Shown here piece after piece: positions 1-6,035 of a stretch of 6,083 nucleotides of DNA. The translations under genes were made by a program, and so were the position numbers. Every line of letters begins with the position of its first letter. Position 1 is the stretch's first letter. Below the pieces are notes generated by a model, which saw only the letters and a list, made by a program, of their open reading frames with translations, searched no databases and was not told the origin of the DNA. This DNA is from Chitinophagaceae bacterium (GTDB taxonomy: Bacteria; Bacteroidota; Bacteroidia; Chitinophagales; Chitinophagaceae), in NCBI GenBank assembly GCA_947442905.1, contig CANEWV010000112.1, positions 1 through 6,083 of the forward strand, given 5' to 3'.

Positions 1-2
1 AA

Positions 3-1004
3 CAGTGCAACCATAATATTTTTGCTTTCAATTCGGCCACACACTCTGGTGATGGATTTTTTTTATGGGCCGGCCAAACCACTATGGATACTGGGCTTGG
101 CGGCTGTAACGATAATTTTATTTATGGAAATGATTTTTCGTACGCACCTACCAATGGCGTAGAAGTTACGTTTAGTAGCAACCTCATCATGAAAAATACC
201 ATTACCAATTGTGACCATGGCGTATGGGGTGGTTATAGTTTTGAAACAGATATTACTGACAATATTTTTTCAGATAACAGAATTGCCATTGCAATAGAGC
301 ACGGACAAAATATAAATATTGCGCTCAATAATTTTAAAGGAGATAAAACCGGCATTAAACTATGGTCGCGCGAAAAGCAACCTGCTGACTGGAAATATCC
401 TCAACTAAAAAACACAGAAAGTAAAAACTACTATATCGCTACCAATAGTTTTGACAACAACAATACGGTATATGATATTATGGGTACGGATAGTATTTAC
501 TTAAGTGGCAATACCAAAACTAATACCGGACAGCATTATAAACTTGGTGAGCGTATTCATGAAATGGATTCCACCAAAGAAAATGAAGAAGTAGGACTCG
601 ATTACGCCATCGACAAACGCTTACAAAAAGTAAAAGCAACCAGTACCCCACTCACCCATTTTAGACATGGGTTAGAAGAAATGCGCATTACAAATTGGGG
701 CCCTTATAATTTTGAGTATCCACTTATATGGCTTACAAACATTGACAGCACTGGGCTTTACCATTTTGAAGTACTGGGTAACATAGCAGCTAGCTGGCGT
801 TTACAAAGCATTAGCGGCTTTAGCATTTTAGATAGTTTGGCGGGCGTTTTTCCTGCAACATTTACTGCTATGCCAACAAGCAATTTAAATGCAGTACCAG
901 CCACTAAACAGATTGTATTTGAATACACCGGACCTGATTACAAAAATGTATTTGGGGAAACTAAAAAAACGGGAAGCCTTTTTAAATACGTTCAAAAACC
1001 TTGA
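3..1004 (+). CDS. Right-handed parallel beta-helix repeat protein, C-terminal part (5'-truncated)
   Basis: The frame is open to the window edge, so the first ATG (84) is internal and the gene starts upstream; 333 residues are visible. From about base 6 to 520 the protein shows degenerate repeats of roughly 20-25 residues with regularly placed Asn, such as CNHNIFAFN, CNDNFIYGND and ITDNIFSDN. This is the pattern of NosD/PF13229-like beta-helices, where Asn residues stack at the turns. After a charged linker (about 545-640) a second, non-repetitive domain follows, with the signatures RITNWGPYNF (about 684-713) and FEYTGPDYKNVFGE (about 918-959). It is rich in aromatic and beta-forming residues and is probably a beta-sandwich. 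Such proteins are usually exported and bind or cut polysaccharides, but the signal peptide would lie outside the window and I see no recognisable catalytic motif. The fold call is firm; the function is unknown. The gene ends with TGA, 7 bases short of the convergent gtrA-like gene. Confidence 0.8.
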   Translation, partial: QCNHNIFAFNSATHSGDGFFLWAGQTTMDTGLGGCNDNFIYGNDFSYAPTNGVEVTFSSNLIMKNTITNCDHGVWGGYSFETDITDNIFSDNRIAIAIEHGQNINIALNNFKGDKTGIKLWSREKQPADWKYPQLKNTESKNYYIATNSFDNNNTVYDIMGTDSIYLSGNTKTNTGQHYKLGERIHEMDSTKENEEVGLDYAIDKRLQKVKATSTPLTHFRHGLEEMRITNWGPYNFEYPLIWLTNIDSTGLYHFEVLGNIAASWRLQSISGFSILDSLAGVFPATFTAMPTSNLNAVPATKQIVFEYTGPDYKNVFGETKKTGSLFKYVQKP

Positions 1005-1011
1005 TAGCGCT

Positions 1012-1518
1012 TTAATCCACCCCTGCCTCTACTGCTTTAAACGTAAAATATTTTTGCATGAAATAACTAAAGGCAACCACAAAAACGGTGGTTGCTAATT
1101 TTGATAGTGTGGCATACCAACCCAACACTTCTACAAAGAGTTTTAGAAAAATATAGTTTAAAATAAGGCAACCAAGTACCACTATAAAATAACGGAACAA
1201 CTGCACTTTTTTGGCTACCGATGTTTCTTGGAAAACAACATATCTACTAAGGTAAAACCCAATTGGAAAGGTTACCAAAAAGGCCGATAAAAACGAGGCA
1301 ATATGGGGGCTAATAGTTAGCCAGCCAATATGCTGGGGCTCTTTATGAAACAAGTAATTATAACTCACAAAAAATAACCCGATATCCAAAACGGTATTAA
1401 AGCCACCACAAGCCGCATACCTAAAGGTTTGATGGGGCATGATGCGCCTAAAGAGGGGATAAAACAAATCTACTAGCTGTAAGATCCCTCCGCGGATATG
1501 TTCGTGCAGCTTTTGCAT
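1012..1518 (-). CDS. GtrA family membrane protein
   Basis: This 168-residue hydrophobic protein has four predicted transmembrane segments, at about residues 34-57, 69-92, 107-130 and 136-156. That is the architecture of GtrA/DPMS-like proteins (PF04138). Supporting family-like features are FRYAACGGFNTVLDIG at the first helix, the GFYLSRYVVF segment after the second helix (family pattern: Asn/Ser-Arg-x-x-Val-Phe), and SYFMQKYFTFK at the end of the fourth. Family members are linked to moving or anchoring polyprenyl-phosphate-linked sugars for cell-surface glycans, usually next to a glycosyltransferase; none is visible here. The protein begins with about 28 soluble residues. M27 (MPHQTF), just before the first conserved block, is a possible later start, since many family members begin near that point. 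I kept the upstream ATG because the frame is open and in-family lengths vary. No Shine-Dalgarno is seen. It converges on the beta-helix gene and diverges from argS. Confidence 0.82.
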   Translation of the reverse strand: MQKLHEHIRGGILQLVDLFYPLFRRIMPHQTFRYAACGGFNTVLDIGLFFVSYNYLFHKEPQHIGWLTISPHIASFLSAFLVTFPIGFYLSRYVVFQETSVAKKVQLFRYFIVVLGCLILNYIFLKLFVEVLGWYATLSKLATTVFVVAFSYFMQKYFTFKAVEAGVD

Positions 1519-1548
1519 ACTAGTGGACGAAGGTAGCCCTTAATTAAT

Positions 1549-1560
1549 TACTTTTACAAC
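1549..1560 (+). promoter_or_regulatory. Possible -7 promoter element for argS
   Basis: TACTTTTACAAC matches the Bacteroidota -7 element TAnnTTTG, in the extended form TAnnTTTGCAnC, except for A in place of the G. It ends 20 bases before the argS ATG, which gives a short plausible leader. No clear TTG-type -33 element lies at the expected distance. The site is in the 62-base spacer between the divergent gtrA-like gene and argS, next to the palindrome TTAATTAA (1540-1547). This is a motif match only. Confidence 0.4.
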
Positions 1561-1580
1561 GGCCAAACAAATAGATATTC

Positions 1581-3359
1581 ATGCATCTTGTAGATCAACT
1601 CAAAAAAGCAGCGTCAGAAGCCCTTTTTAGCTTATACCAGGTATCGGTACCTCCAAGTGCCATTTTAGTAAATGCCACAAAGCCAGAATTTGAAGGCAAC
1701 TATACCGTTGTACTATTTGCTTTTGTAAAAGAATTAAAACTATCTCCTGATACACTTGGTGAAGCGCTGGGTAATCATTTAGTACATACACACCCTCATT
1801 TATTTACAGCACACAATACCATCAAAGGATTTTTAAACCTAACCATTGCAGATGCTTTTTGGCATGGGTTTATTAATAACCAAACCGCTGGTCAAACAAC
1901 TACTGCTCCTACTGTAAAAACAGTGATGGTAGAATACTCTTCGCCAAACACCAATAAACCACTTCACCTTGGGCATTTACGCAACAATTTTTTAGGTTGG
2001 AGTATTGCAGCCATTTTAGAAGCGGCGGGTAATAAAGTGGTTAAAACTTGTATCGTTAATGACAGAGGGATTCATATTTGTAAGAGTATGATTGCTTGGC
2101 AATTGTTTGCAAATGGTGCAACACCAAGTTCGACGGGTAAAAAAGGCGATCATTTTGTAGGTGATTATTATGTAAAATTTAATGACGCGTACAAAGAAGA
2201 GGTTGCTGGATTAGTTGCTGGTGGCATGACCACCGAGCTTGCAGAAAAAGAAGCGCCCATTATGAAAGCGACCCAAAAAATGTTATTGGACTGGGAAGCT
2301 GGAGACCCTGCTGTGCTTGAGTTGTGGCGTAATATGAATGGATGGGTATATGAAGGTTTTGACGTAACCTATAAAAGTATTGGAAGCGATTTTGATAAAA
2401 CATACTATGAGAGTGAAACCTATTTACTTGGCAAAGACCTGGTAGAATATGGCCTCACTAAAAATGTATTTTACAAAAAAGAAGACAGTAGTGTATGGAT
2501 TGATTTAACTACCGATGGCCTTGACGAAAAATTAGTGCAACGAAAAGATGGCACATCGGTGTATATCACTCAAGACATTGGACTTGCACAAACCAAGCAA
2601 AAAGAATTTAACGCAGATCAAAGTATTTATGTGGTTGGCGACGAACAAAATTATCACTTTAAAGTGCTAAAATTAATTTGTCAGAAACTGGCATTACCTG
2701 CTGCCGATGGTATTTATCATTTAAGTTATGGCATGGTGGAATTACCTACGGGTAAAATGAAAAGTAGAGAAGGCACCGTTGTAGATGCCGATGATTTAGT
2801 GGCCGCCATGATTGATATTGCCAAACAAAAAACAGAAGAGCTTGGTAAGGTTAAAGATTTTACAGCAGCAGAATTAGAAACCTTATATCATACCATAGGA
2901 CTTGGTGCCCTTAAATTTTTCTTATTAAGAGTAGACCCTAAAAAGAAAATGATCTTTAATCCAGAAGAGAGTATCGATTTTCATGGATTTACTGGACCAT
3001 TTATACAGTACACACACGCAAGGATTAAAAGTATTTTAAGAAAGGCAGAAAGCGCCACTAAAGCGGAGTATACAGGAACCACTACCCCACTATTGCCGCT
3101 CGAAAAAGAAGTAACCATACAGTTGGAGCAGTTTACGAGCATGCTAGAAGACGCTGCAACAGCATTTGACCCTTCTAAAGTGGCGATATTTATATTTAAC
3201 CTAGCCAAAACATTTAACGCTTTATACGCGGAGCATTCTATCACAAATGCAGAAACCGAAGAAAAGAAAATACTCAGGTTGCAGCTGGCAGCCCTAACCG
3301 CCAAAACCCTTAAAACGGGTATGGGTGTATTAGGCATACCTGTTCCGGAAAGAATGTAA
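1581..3359 (+). CDS. argS: Arginyl-tRNA synthetase (class I)
   Basis: This cytoplasmic enzyme charges tRNA-Arg with arginine using ATP. At 592 residues it has full family length. In order it shows: the N-terminal Arg_tRNA_synt_N (Add1) domain, about residues 5-90; the class I catalytic core with YSSPNTNKPLHLGHLRNN (119-136), where HLGH (129-132) is the HIGH signature; IVNDRGIHICKSM (158-170); the YGMVELPTGKMKSREGTVV region (383-401), a KMSKS-like loop in the GKMKSREG form; and the all-helical DALR anticodon-binding domain from about 473 (GPFIQYTHARI) to the terminal GIPVPERM. No active-site segment is missing, so it should be the functional housekeeping copy. The start is the first ATG, directly before the N-terminal domain; its leader is A/T-rich without a Shine-Dalgarno, usual for this phylum. 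It is transcribed divergently from the gtrA-like gene and is probably monocistronic, being followed by a terminator-like hairpin. Confidence 0.98.
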   Translation: MHLVDQLKKAASEALFSLYQVSVPPSAILVNATKPEFEGNYTVVLFAFVKELKLSPDTLGEALGNHLVHTHPHLFTAHNTIKGFLNLTIADAFWHGFINNQTAGQTTTAPTVKTVMVEYSSPNTNKPLHLGHLRNNFLGWSIAAILEAAGNKVVKTCIVNDRGIHICKSMIAWQLFANGATPSSTGKKGDHFVGDYYVKFNDAYKEEVAGLVAGGMTTELAEKEAPIMKATQKMLLDWEAGDPAVLELWRNMNGWVYEGFDVTYKSIGSDFDKTYYESETYLLGKDLVEYGLTKNVFYKKEDSSVWIDLTTDGLDEKLVQRKDGTSVYITQDIGLAQTKQKEFNADQSIYVVGDEQNYHFKVLKLICQKLALPAADGIYHLSYGMVELPTGKMKSREGTVVDADDLVAAMIDIAKQKTEELGKVKDFTAAELETLYHTIGLGALKFFLLRVDPKKKMIFNPEESIDFHGFTGPFIQYTHARIKSILRKAESATKAEYTGTTTPLLPLEKEVTIQLEQFTSMLEDAATAFDPSKVAIFIFNLAKTFNALYAEHSITNAETEEKKILRLQLAALTAKTLKTGMGVLGIPVPERM

Positions 3360-3382
3360 ATACCCTTGTAACTGTAAATTTT

Positions 3383-3403
3383 AGCGCGAAATTTTGCGCT
3401 TTT
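3383..3403 (+). terminator. Probable intrinsic terminator after argS
   Basis: The arms AGCGC (3383-3387) and GCGCT (3396-3400) form a 5-bp stem. It can be extended by a G-T wobble and A-T pairs around a very short AAATTT interior. The 3' arm runs directly into TTT and then A. The hairpin lies 24 bases after the argS stop. The T run is short, so it may be a weak terminator. The near-palindrome sits immediately upstream of the tRNA promoter and could instead be a DNA site. Confidence 0.5.
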
Positions 3404-3407
3404 ACTA

Positions 3408-3420
3408 TACATTTGCATCC
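3408..3420 (+). promoter_or_regulatory. Bacteroidota-type -7 promoter element for tRNA-Leu
   Basis: TACATTTGCATCC is a full match to the TAnnTTTG -7 consensus and to its extended form TAnnTTTGCAnCC. It ends 11 bases before the mature tRNA 5' end, which places the predicted start of transcription a few bases upstream of the tRNA, as expected for a tRNA gene. A clear TTG -33 element is not seen at the usual 17-23 base spacing; the nearest TTG (3394-3396) is too close and lies inside the argS terminator hairpin. Confidence 0.7.
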
Positions 3421-3431
3421 CCAAAAAGCCT

Positions 3432-3517
3432 GCGGAGGTGGCGAAATTGGTAGACGCACTACCTTGAGGTGGTAGCGCCTTTTACCGGGCGTGGGAGTTC
3501 GAATCTCCTCTTCCGCA
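3432..3517 (+). tRNA. tRNA-Leu, anticodon GAG
   Basis: This is a class II (long variable arm) tRNA of 86 nt. The acceptor arms are GCGGAGG (3432-3438) and CTTCCGC (3510-3516), with one G-T wobble, and discriminator A at 3517. The D stem is GCG/CGC with AATTGGTAGA in the loop. The anticodon stem is CTACC/GGTAG around the loop TTGAGGT (3464-3470), so the anticodon GAG is at 3466-3468 and reads CUC and CUU. The variable arm has stem CGCC/GGCG. The T arm is GGGAG-TTCGAAT-CTCCT. U8, G9 and discriminator A73, which favours LeuRS, are all in place. The 3' CCA is not encoded (CAA follows the discriminator), so it must be added after transcription. Its own promoter lies upstream and a terminator starts two bases after its end, so it is a single-gene unit. 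Confidence 0.97.
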
Positions 3518-3518
3518 C

Positions 3519-3544
3519 AAACCCAGACCCGTTCTGGGTTTTTT
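3519..3544 (+). terminator. Strong intrinsic terminator of tRNA-Leu
   Basis: A perfect 9-bp stem, AAACCCAGA (3519-3527) with TCTGGGTTT (3533-3541), closes a 5-base loop and runs into six consecutive T (3539-3544), then GTTT. It starts two bases after the discriminator base, leaving almost no free trailer. The stem could in principle act on the opposite strand too (AAA precedes it), but no minus-strand gene ends nearby. Confidence 0.9.
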
Positions 3545-3561
3545 GTTTCATAGATCGTTCG

Positions 3562-3568
3562 TACATTG
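3562..3568 (+). promoter_or_regulatory. Possible -7 promoter element for the DUF2130 gene
   Basis: TACATTG resembles TAnnTTTG with one T missing. It lies 15 bases before the ATG at 3584. TTTG at 3542-3545 could be the -33 element, but the 16-base spacing is slightly short and it overlaps the T tract of the tRNA terminator. The match is weak; the gene needs a promoter here because the terminator just upstream separates it from the tRNA. Confidence 0.3.
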
Positions 3569-3583
3569 AAAAAAAATACAAAA

Positions 3584-4786
3584 ATGGCTGATTTCATAAT
3601 TCATTGTCCTAAGTGCAACCACGCGTTTGAACCTGGTGATTCTATTAGAGAAGAAGTGCAAAATGAACTGCGCGGACAAATGAAGGAATGGCAAAAACAA
3701 AAAGAAATTGAAACGGCTGCACTCATAGACGCGGAGAAAAAAAAGATGCATGCCGAACTCGAAAACAATCTCAAAAAAAATATTGCATCGGAGTATGAAG
3801 CGCAGTTACAGCAGTTTCAAAAAAATGCTGCCGACGCAGAAATAAAACTAAACGCGGCCCGCGCCAAAGAAGTTGCGTTTTTACAAAAAGAGCAGGACCT
3901 CAAAACAAAAGAAGCAGAATTAGAAGTTACCCTCCAAAGACAATTATTAGAAGAGCGTGGCAAATTACAAGAGCAACTAGCAAAAGAAGAAGCTGAAAAA
4001 AACAACCTGAAAGAACAGCAATTTGCCATGCGCACCAAAGAATTAGAAAAGCAAATTGAAGACCAGAAAAAATTGGTAGAAGAAATGCGCCGTAAACAAG
4101 AACAAGGCAGCATGCAACTACAAGGTGAAGTGCAAGAGTTAATGCTCGAAGAATTATTACAAACAACATTCCCTTTTGATAAAATTGAAGAAGTAGGCAA
4201 AGGCGTGAGAGGTGCCGATTGTATTCAAACGGTGCGAAATCAATTTGGTAGCGAGTCGGGTAAAATTATTTATGAAAGCAAGCGTACCAAAGACTTTGCC
4301 AACGACTGGATTGAAAAATTAAAATCAGATATGCGCACACTTGGTGCCGATGTTGCCATCATTGTTACCCAAACACTTCCCAAAGACATGGACCGTTTTG
4401 GAGAAAAAGACGGCGTATACATTTGTACGTTTACCGAAGTAAGAAGTGTGGCCCTCCTACTACGCAACGCTTTACTAAAAATTGCAGAAGCTAAAAAAAG
4501 CCAAGAAAACAAAGGTGATAAAATGGTGATGCTCTACGATTATTTAATAAGCTCCGAATTTAGCGAGCAGTGGAAAGCCATTAGAGAAGGCTTTATGAGC
4601 ATGAAACTGAGTATTCAAAAAGAGCGTGACATGATGGAAAAACTTTGGAAGTCTCGCGAAAAACAACTCGAAAAAGTATTACTCAATGCTGCGCATATTA
4701 AAGGATCGGTAGAAGGTATTGCCGGTGCCGACGCTGTAAATTTAAGCATCACCAGTTCCGATGATGATGCACTTTTACTCGAGTAA
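3584..4786 (+). CDS. DUF2130 family coiled-coil protein with PD-(D/E)XK nuclease-like core
   Basis: This 400-residue protein matches the uncharacterised DUF2130 family (PF09903/COG4487). The N-terminus has one Cys pair, CPKC (C8, C11), resembling half a zinc ribbon. Residues about 20-180 are rich in Glu, Lys and Gln and form a long coiled coil. About 185-300 is a restriction-endonuclease-like domain: GADCIQTV with D212, then IIYESKRTKDF with E231 and K233. Together these give the Asp...Glu-x-Lys set of a metal-dependent PD-(D/E)XK active site. Family-typical NDWIEKLKSDMRTLGADVAIIVTQ follows in the same domain. The rest (about 300-400) is helical with an acidic tail. The active-site residues are intact, so nucleic-acid cleavage is plausible, but it is inferred from the fold. 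An in-frame TTG (3566) would add MKKNTK; I prefer the ATG, which directly precedes the conserved N-terminus and has an A-rich leader. No restriction, toxin or repair partner is adjacent. Confidence 0.87.
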   Translation: MADFIIHCPKCNHAFEPGDSIREEVQNELRGQMKEWQKQKEIETAALIDAEKKKMHAELENNLKKNIASEYEAQLQQFQKNAADAEIKLNAARAKEVAFLQKEQDLKTKEAELEVTLQRQLLEERGKLQEQLAKEEAEKNNLKEQQFAMRTKELEKQIEDQKKLVEEMRRKQEQGSMQLQGEVQELMLEELLQTTFPFDKIEEVGKGVRGADCIQTVRNQFGSESGKIIYESKRTKDFANDWIEKLKSDMRTLGADVAIIVTQTLPKDMDRFGEKDGVYICTFTEVRSVALLLRNALLKIAEAKKSQENKGDKMVMLYDYLISSEFSEQWKAIREGFMSMKLSIQKERDMMEKLWKSREKQLEKVLLNAAHIKGSVEGIAGADAVNLSITSSDDDALLLE

Positions 4787-4801
4787 AAAATATTTGAATT
4801 A

Positions 4802-5428
4802 CTATTTGCTACACACCCATACCAAACAAATGGTATCAAGCACTTTGAAATGTAACTCGAGCGGATGCTCGGTGCCATCTTTTTCTATAAACCTTGCCGG
4901 CAAAATTCCGTCTTGCGCTACTGGCATTTGATCCAATATCATTTGCTCGCTAAAATCTATATTGCCTATTCCCCACCACTTAAAAATGGCTTCCTTAGCA
5001 GACCAAATGATAGTAAGCTGCGCCGTAAGCGTGAGTATTTCTGAAGCGTTTTTCTCCAACATTTCATGCTCCGATGCATGTAAAAATTTGTGCCTGATCC
5101 GGTGCACTCTTTCGGTAATGGTTTCGATATCGATGCCAACCCGCTGGGTGCTACTTACCAGGGCAGCCGCAAACTGGGTGCAATGGGAAATAGAAAACTG
5201 AAAAGAGCCGTCAGGTAAAAAAGGCTTTTTGGACGCCGCAATAGCAATGGCCGCCTTATCAAAACCAGGGAACAAAAAAGAGAGCAAAAAGCGTCCACCA
5301 AGGTGTTGTAGCCTTTTTTGCGGGTGCACAATCTCTGTAAAACCACCAAAAAAAGACTCCTCTTCCTGCAAATACCAAATGGCAAGGCGGGTGCTGTCGT
5401 TAATATTTTGTTGATAAAAGAGTGGCAT
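4802..5428 (-). CDS. 4'-phosphopantetheinyl transferase superfamily protein
   Basis: This protein moves the phosphopantetheine arm from CoA to a conserved Ser of acyl- or peptidyl-carrier proteins in the cytoplasm. At 208 residues it has the two-lobe Sfp/AcpT-like size. Signatures in order are: KRLQHLGGRFLL (38-49), with the CoA-contacting Arg region; KPFLPDGSFQFSISHC (68-83) with H82; VGIDIE (97-102), where D100 and E102 are metal ligands; and WSAKEAIFKWWG (142-153) with E146 and K150. All key residues are present. No fatty-acid, polyketide or peptide synthetase gene is nearby, so whether it serves primary acyl carrier protein (AcpS role) or secondary metabolism cannot be told. Its 3' end is 15 bases from that of the convergent DUF2130 gene, and its 5' end diverges from dcd. 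The start is the only reasonable ATG. No Shine-Dalgarno is seen. Confidence 0.92.
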   Translation of the reverse strand: MPLFYQQNINDSTRLAIWYLQEEESFFGGFTEIVHPQKRLQHLGGRFLLSFLFPGFDKAAIAIAASKKPFLPDGSFQFSISHCTQFAAALVSSTQRVGIDIETITERVHRIRHKFLHASEHEMLEKNASEILTLTAQLTIIWSAKEAIFKWWGIGNIDFSEQMILDQMPVAQDGILPARFIEKDGTEHPLELHFKVLDTICLVWVCSK

Positions 5429-5464
5429 CTTACAATAATAGCGGTTTAGTTTGCAGATTTAAGA

Positions 5465-5474
5465 TTTATTTGCA
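5465..5474 (+). promoter_or_regulatory. Possible -7 promoter element for dcd
   Basis: TTTATTTGCA differs from TAnnTTTGCA only at the second base, and it is followed by TTCC much as the tRNA-Leu element is followed by TCC. It ends 24 bases before the dcd ATG, giving a short A-rich leader. TTTG at 5450-5453 is too close to serve as a standard -33. The site lies in the 70-base spacer shared with the divergent transferase gene. Confidence 0.4.
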
Positions 5475-5498
5475 TTCCAACCATAAATAAACACAAAA

Positions 5499-6035
5499 AT
5501 GATTCTGACAGACAAGCGTATTTTAGAAGAAATGGAGAAAGGGACGATCAAAGTTGAGCCTTATAACCGCGCAGATTTAGGTAGTAATAGTTATGATGTT
5601 CACCTTGGTAGCACCATGGCGCTTTATGTAGATGAAGTACTCGATGCTAAAAAGCATAATACCATAGAATATTTTGAAATCCCCGACGAAGGCATTGTTC
5701 TTGAGCCTAGTAAATTTTATTTAGGGGTTACACTTGAATACACAGAAACACATGCACACGTTCCATTTTTAGAAGGTAAATCTTCTACGGGTCGTTTGGG
5801 TATCGACATCCATGCAACGGCCGGTAAAGGTGACGTAGGATTTTGTGGTAACTGGACCTTAGAAATTTCTTGCAAGCAACCCGTGCGTGTCTACAAGGGC
5901 ATGCCAATTGGGCAACTCATTTATTTCCCGGTGGATGGTGACATTGAAGTGAAGTACAACCAAAAGTCTAACGCAAAATACTCAGGTCAGCCCAACAAGC
6001 CTATCGAGAGTATGATGTGGAAGAATAAGTTTTAA
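5499..6035 (+). CDS. dcd: dCTP deaminase
   Basis: This cytoplasmic enzyme deaminates dCTP to dUTP, the route that feeds dTTP synthesis through dUMP. The 178-residue length is normal for the family. The active-site block is GKSSTGRLGIDIHATAGKGD (93-112) followed by GFCGNWTLEIS (114-124). E122 matches the catalytic Glu (E138 of E. coli Dcd), and S95, S96 and R99 match the nucleotide-binding Ser-Ser-x-x-Arg. K94 replaces the Arg of E. coli; I recall this GKSSTGR form from other Bacteroidota. The C-terminal KYSGQ (160-164) matches the nucleotide-closing tail. Whether it also hydrolyses dUTP, as archaeal bifunctional members do, cannot be decided from these residues. The ATG has an A-rich leader (aaacacaaaa) without a Shine-Dalgarno. 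No terminator is visible in the 48 bases after the stop. Confidence 0.96.
   Translation: MILTDKRILEEMEKGTIKVEPYNRADLGSNSYDVHLGSTMALYVDEVLDAKKHNTIEYFEIPDEGIVLEPSKFYLGVTLEYTETHAHVPFLEGKSSTGRLGIDIHATAGKGDVGFCGNWTLEISCKQPVRVYKGMPIGQLIYFPVDGDIEVKYNQKSNAKYSGQPNKPIESMMWKNKF

Noticed and set aside
889..1098. 69-codon plus frame overlapping the end of the beta-helix gene
   Set aside because: It overlaps two well-supported genes, has no start context, and resembles nothing.
2981..3424. Antisense 147-codon frame over the 3' end of argS
   Set aside because: It lies almost wholly within the conserved ArgRS DALR domain, and its translation shows no recognisable features.
3432..3517. tRNA-Leu as an integration site for a mobile element
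   Set aside because: No integrase, direct repeat of the tRNA 3' end or foreign-looking gene follows; the next gene is an ordinary DUF2130 gene.
3310..3597. Minus-strand 95-codon frame running across the tRNA
   Set aside because: It contains the tRNA complement and the terminator; peptides read from tRNA antisense strands are a familiar annotation artefact.
3817..4200. Long antisense frames (127 and 80 codons) opposite the coiled-coil part of the DUF2130 gene
   Set aside because: They arise from the Glu/Lys/Gln-rich codons of the sense gene; their Ser/Cys- or Leu-rich translations look like no protein family.
4962..5414. Plus-strand short frames opposite the phosphopantetheinyl transferase, and a minus-strand frame at 5155-5385
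   Set aside because: These are shadows of the transferase gene, whose motifs are all present in its own frame.
5433..5440. Minus-strand TATTATTG as a -7 element for the transferase gene
   Set aside because: One mismatch, and it ends only 4 bases from the ATG, which would force a leaderless start; too weak to list as a feature.
5778..5780. K94 in place of the E. coli Arg at the Dcd active site as a functional oddity
   Set aside because: The GKSSTGR form is, to my recollection, usual in Bacteroidota Dcd; the catalytic Glu and Ser-Ser-x-x-Arg are kept.
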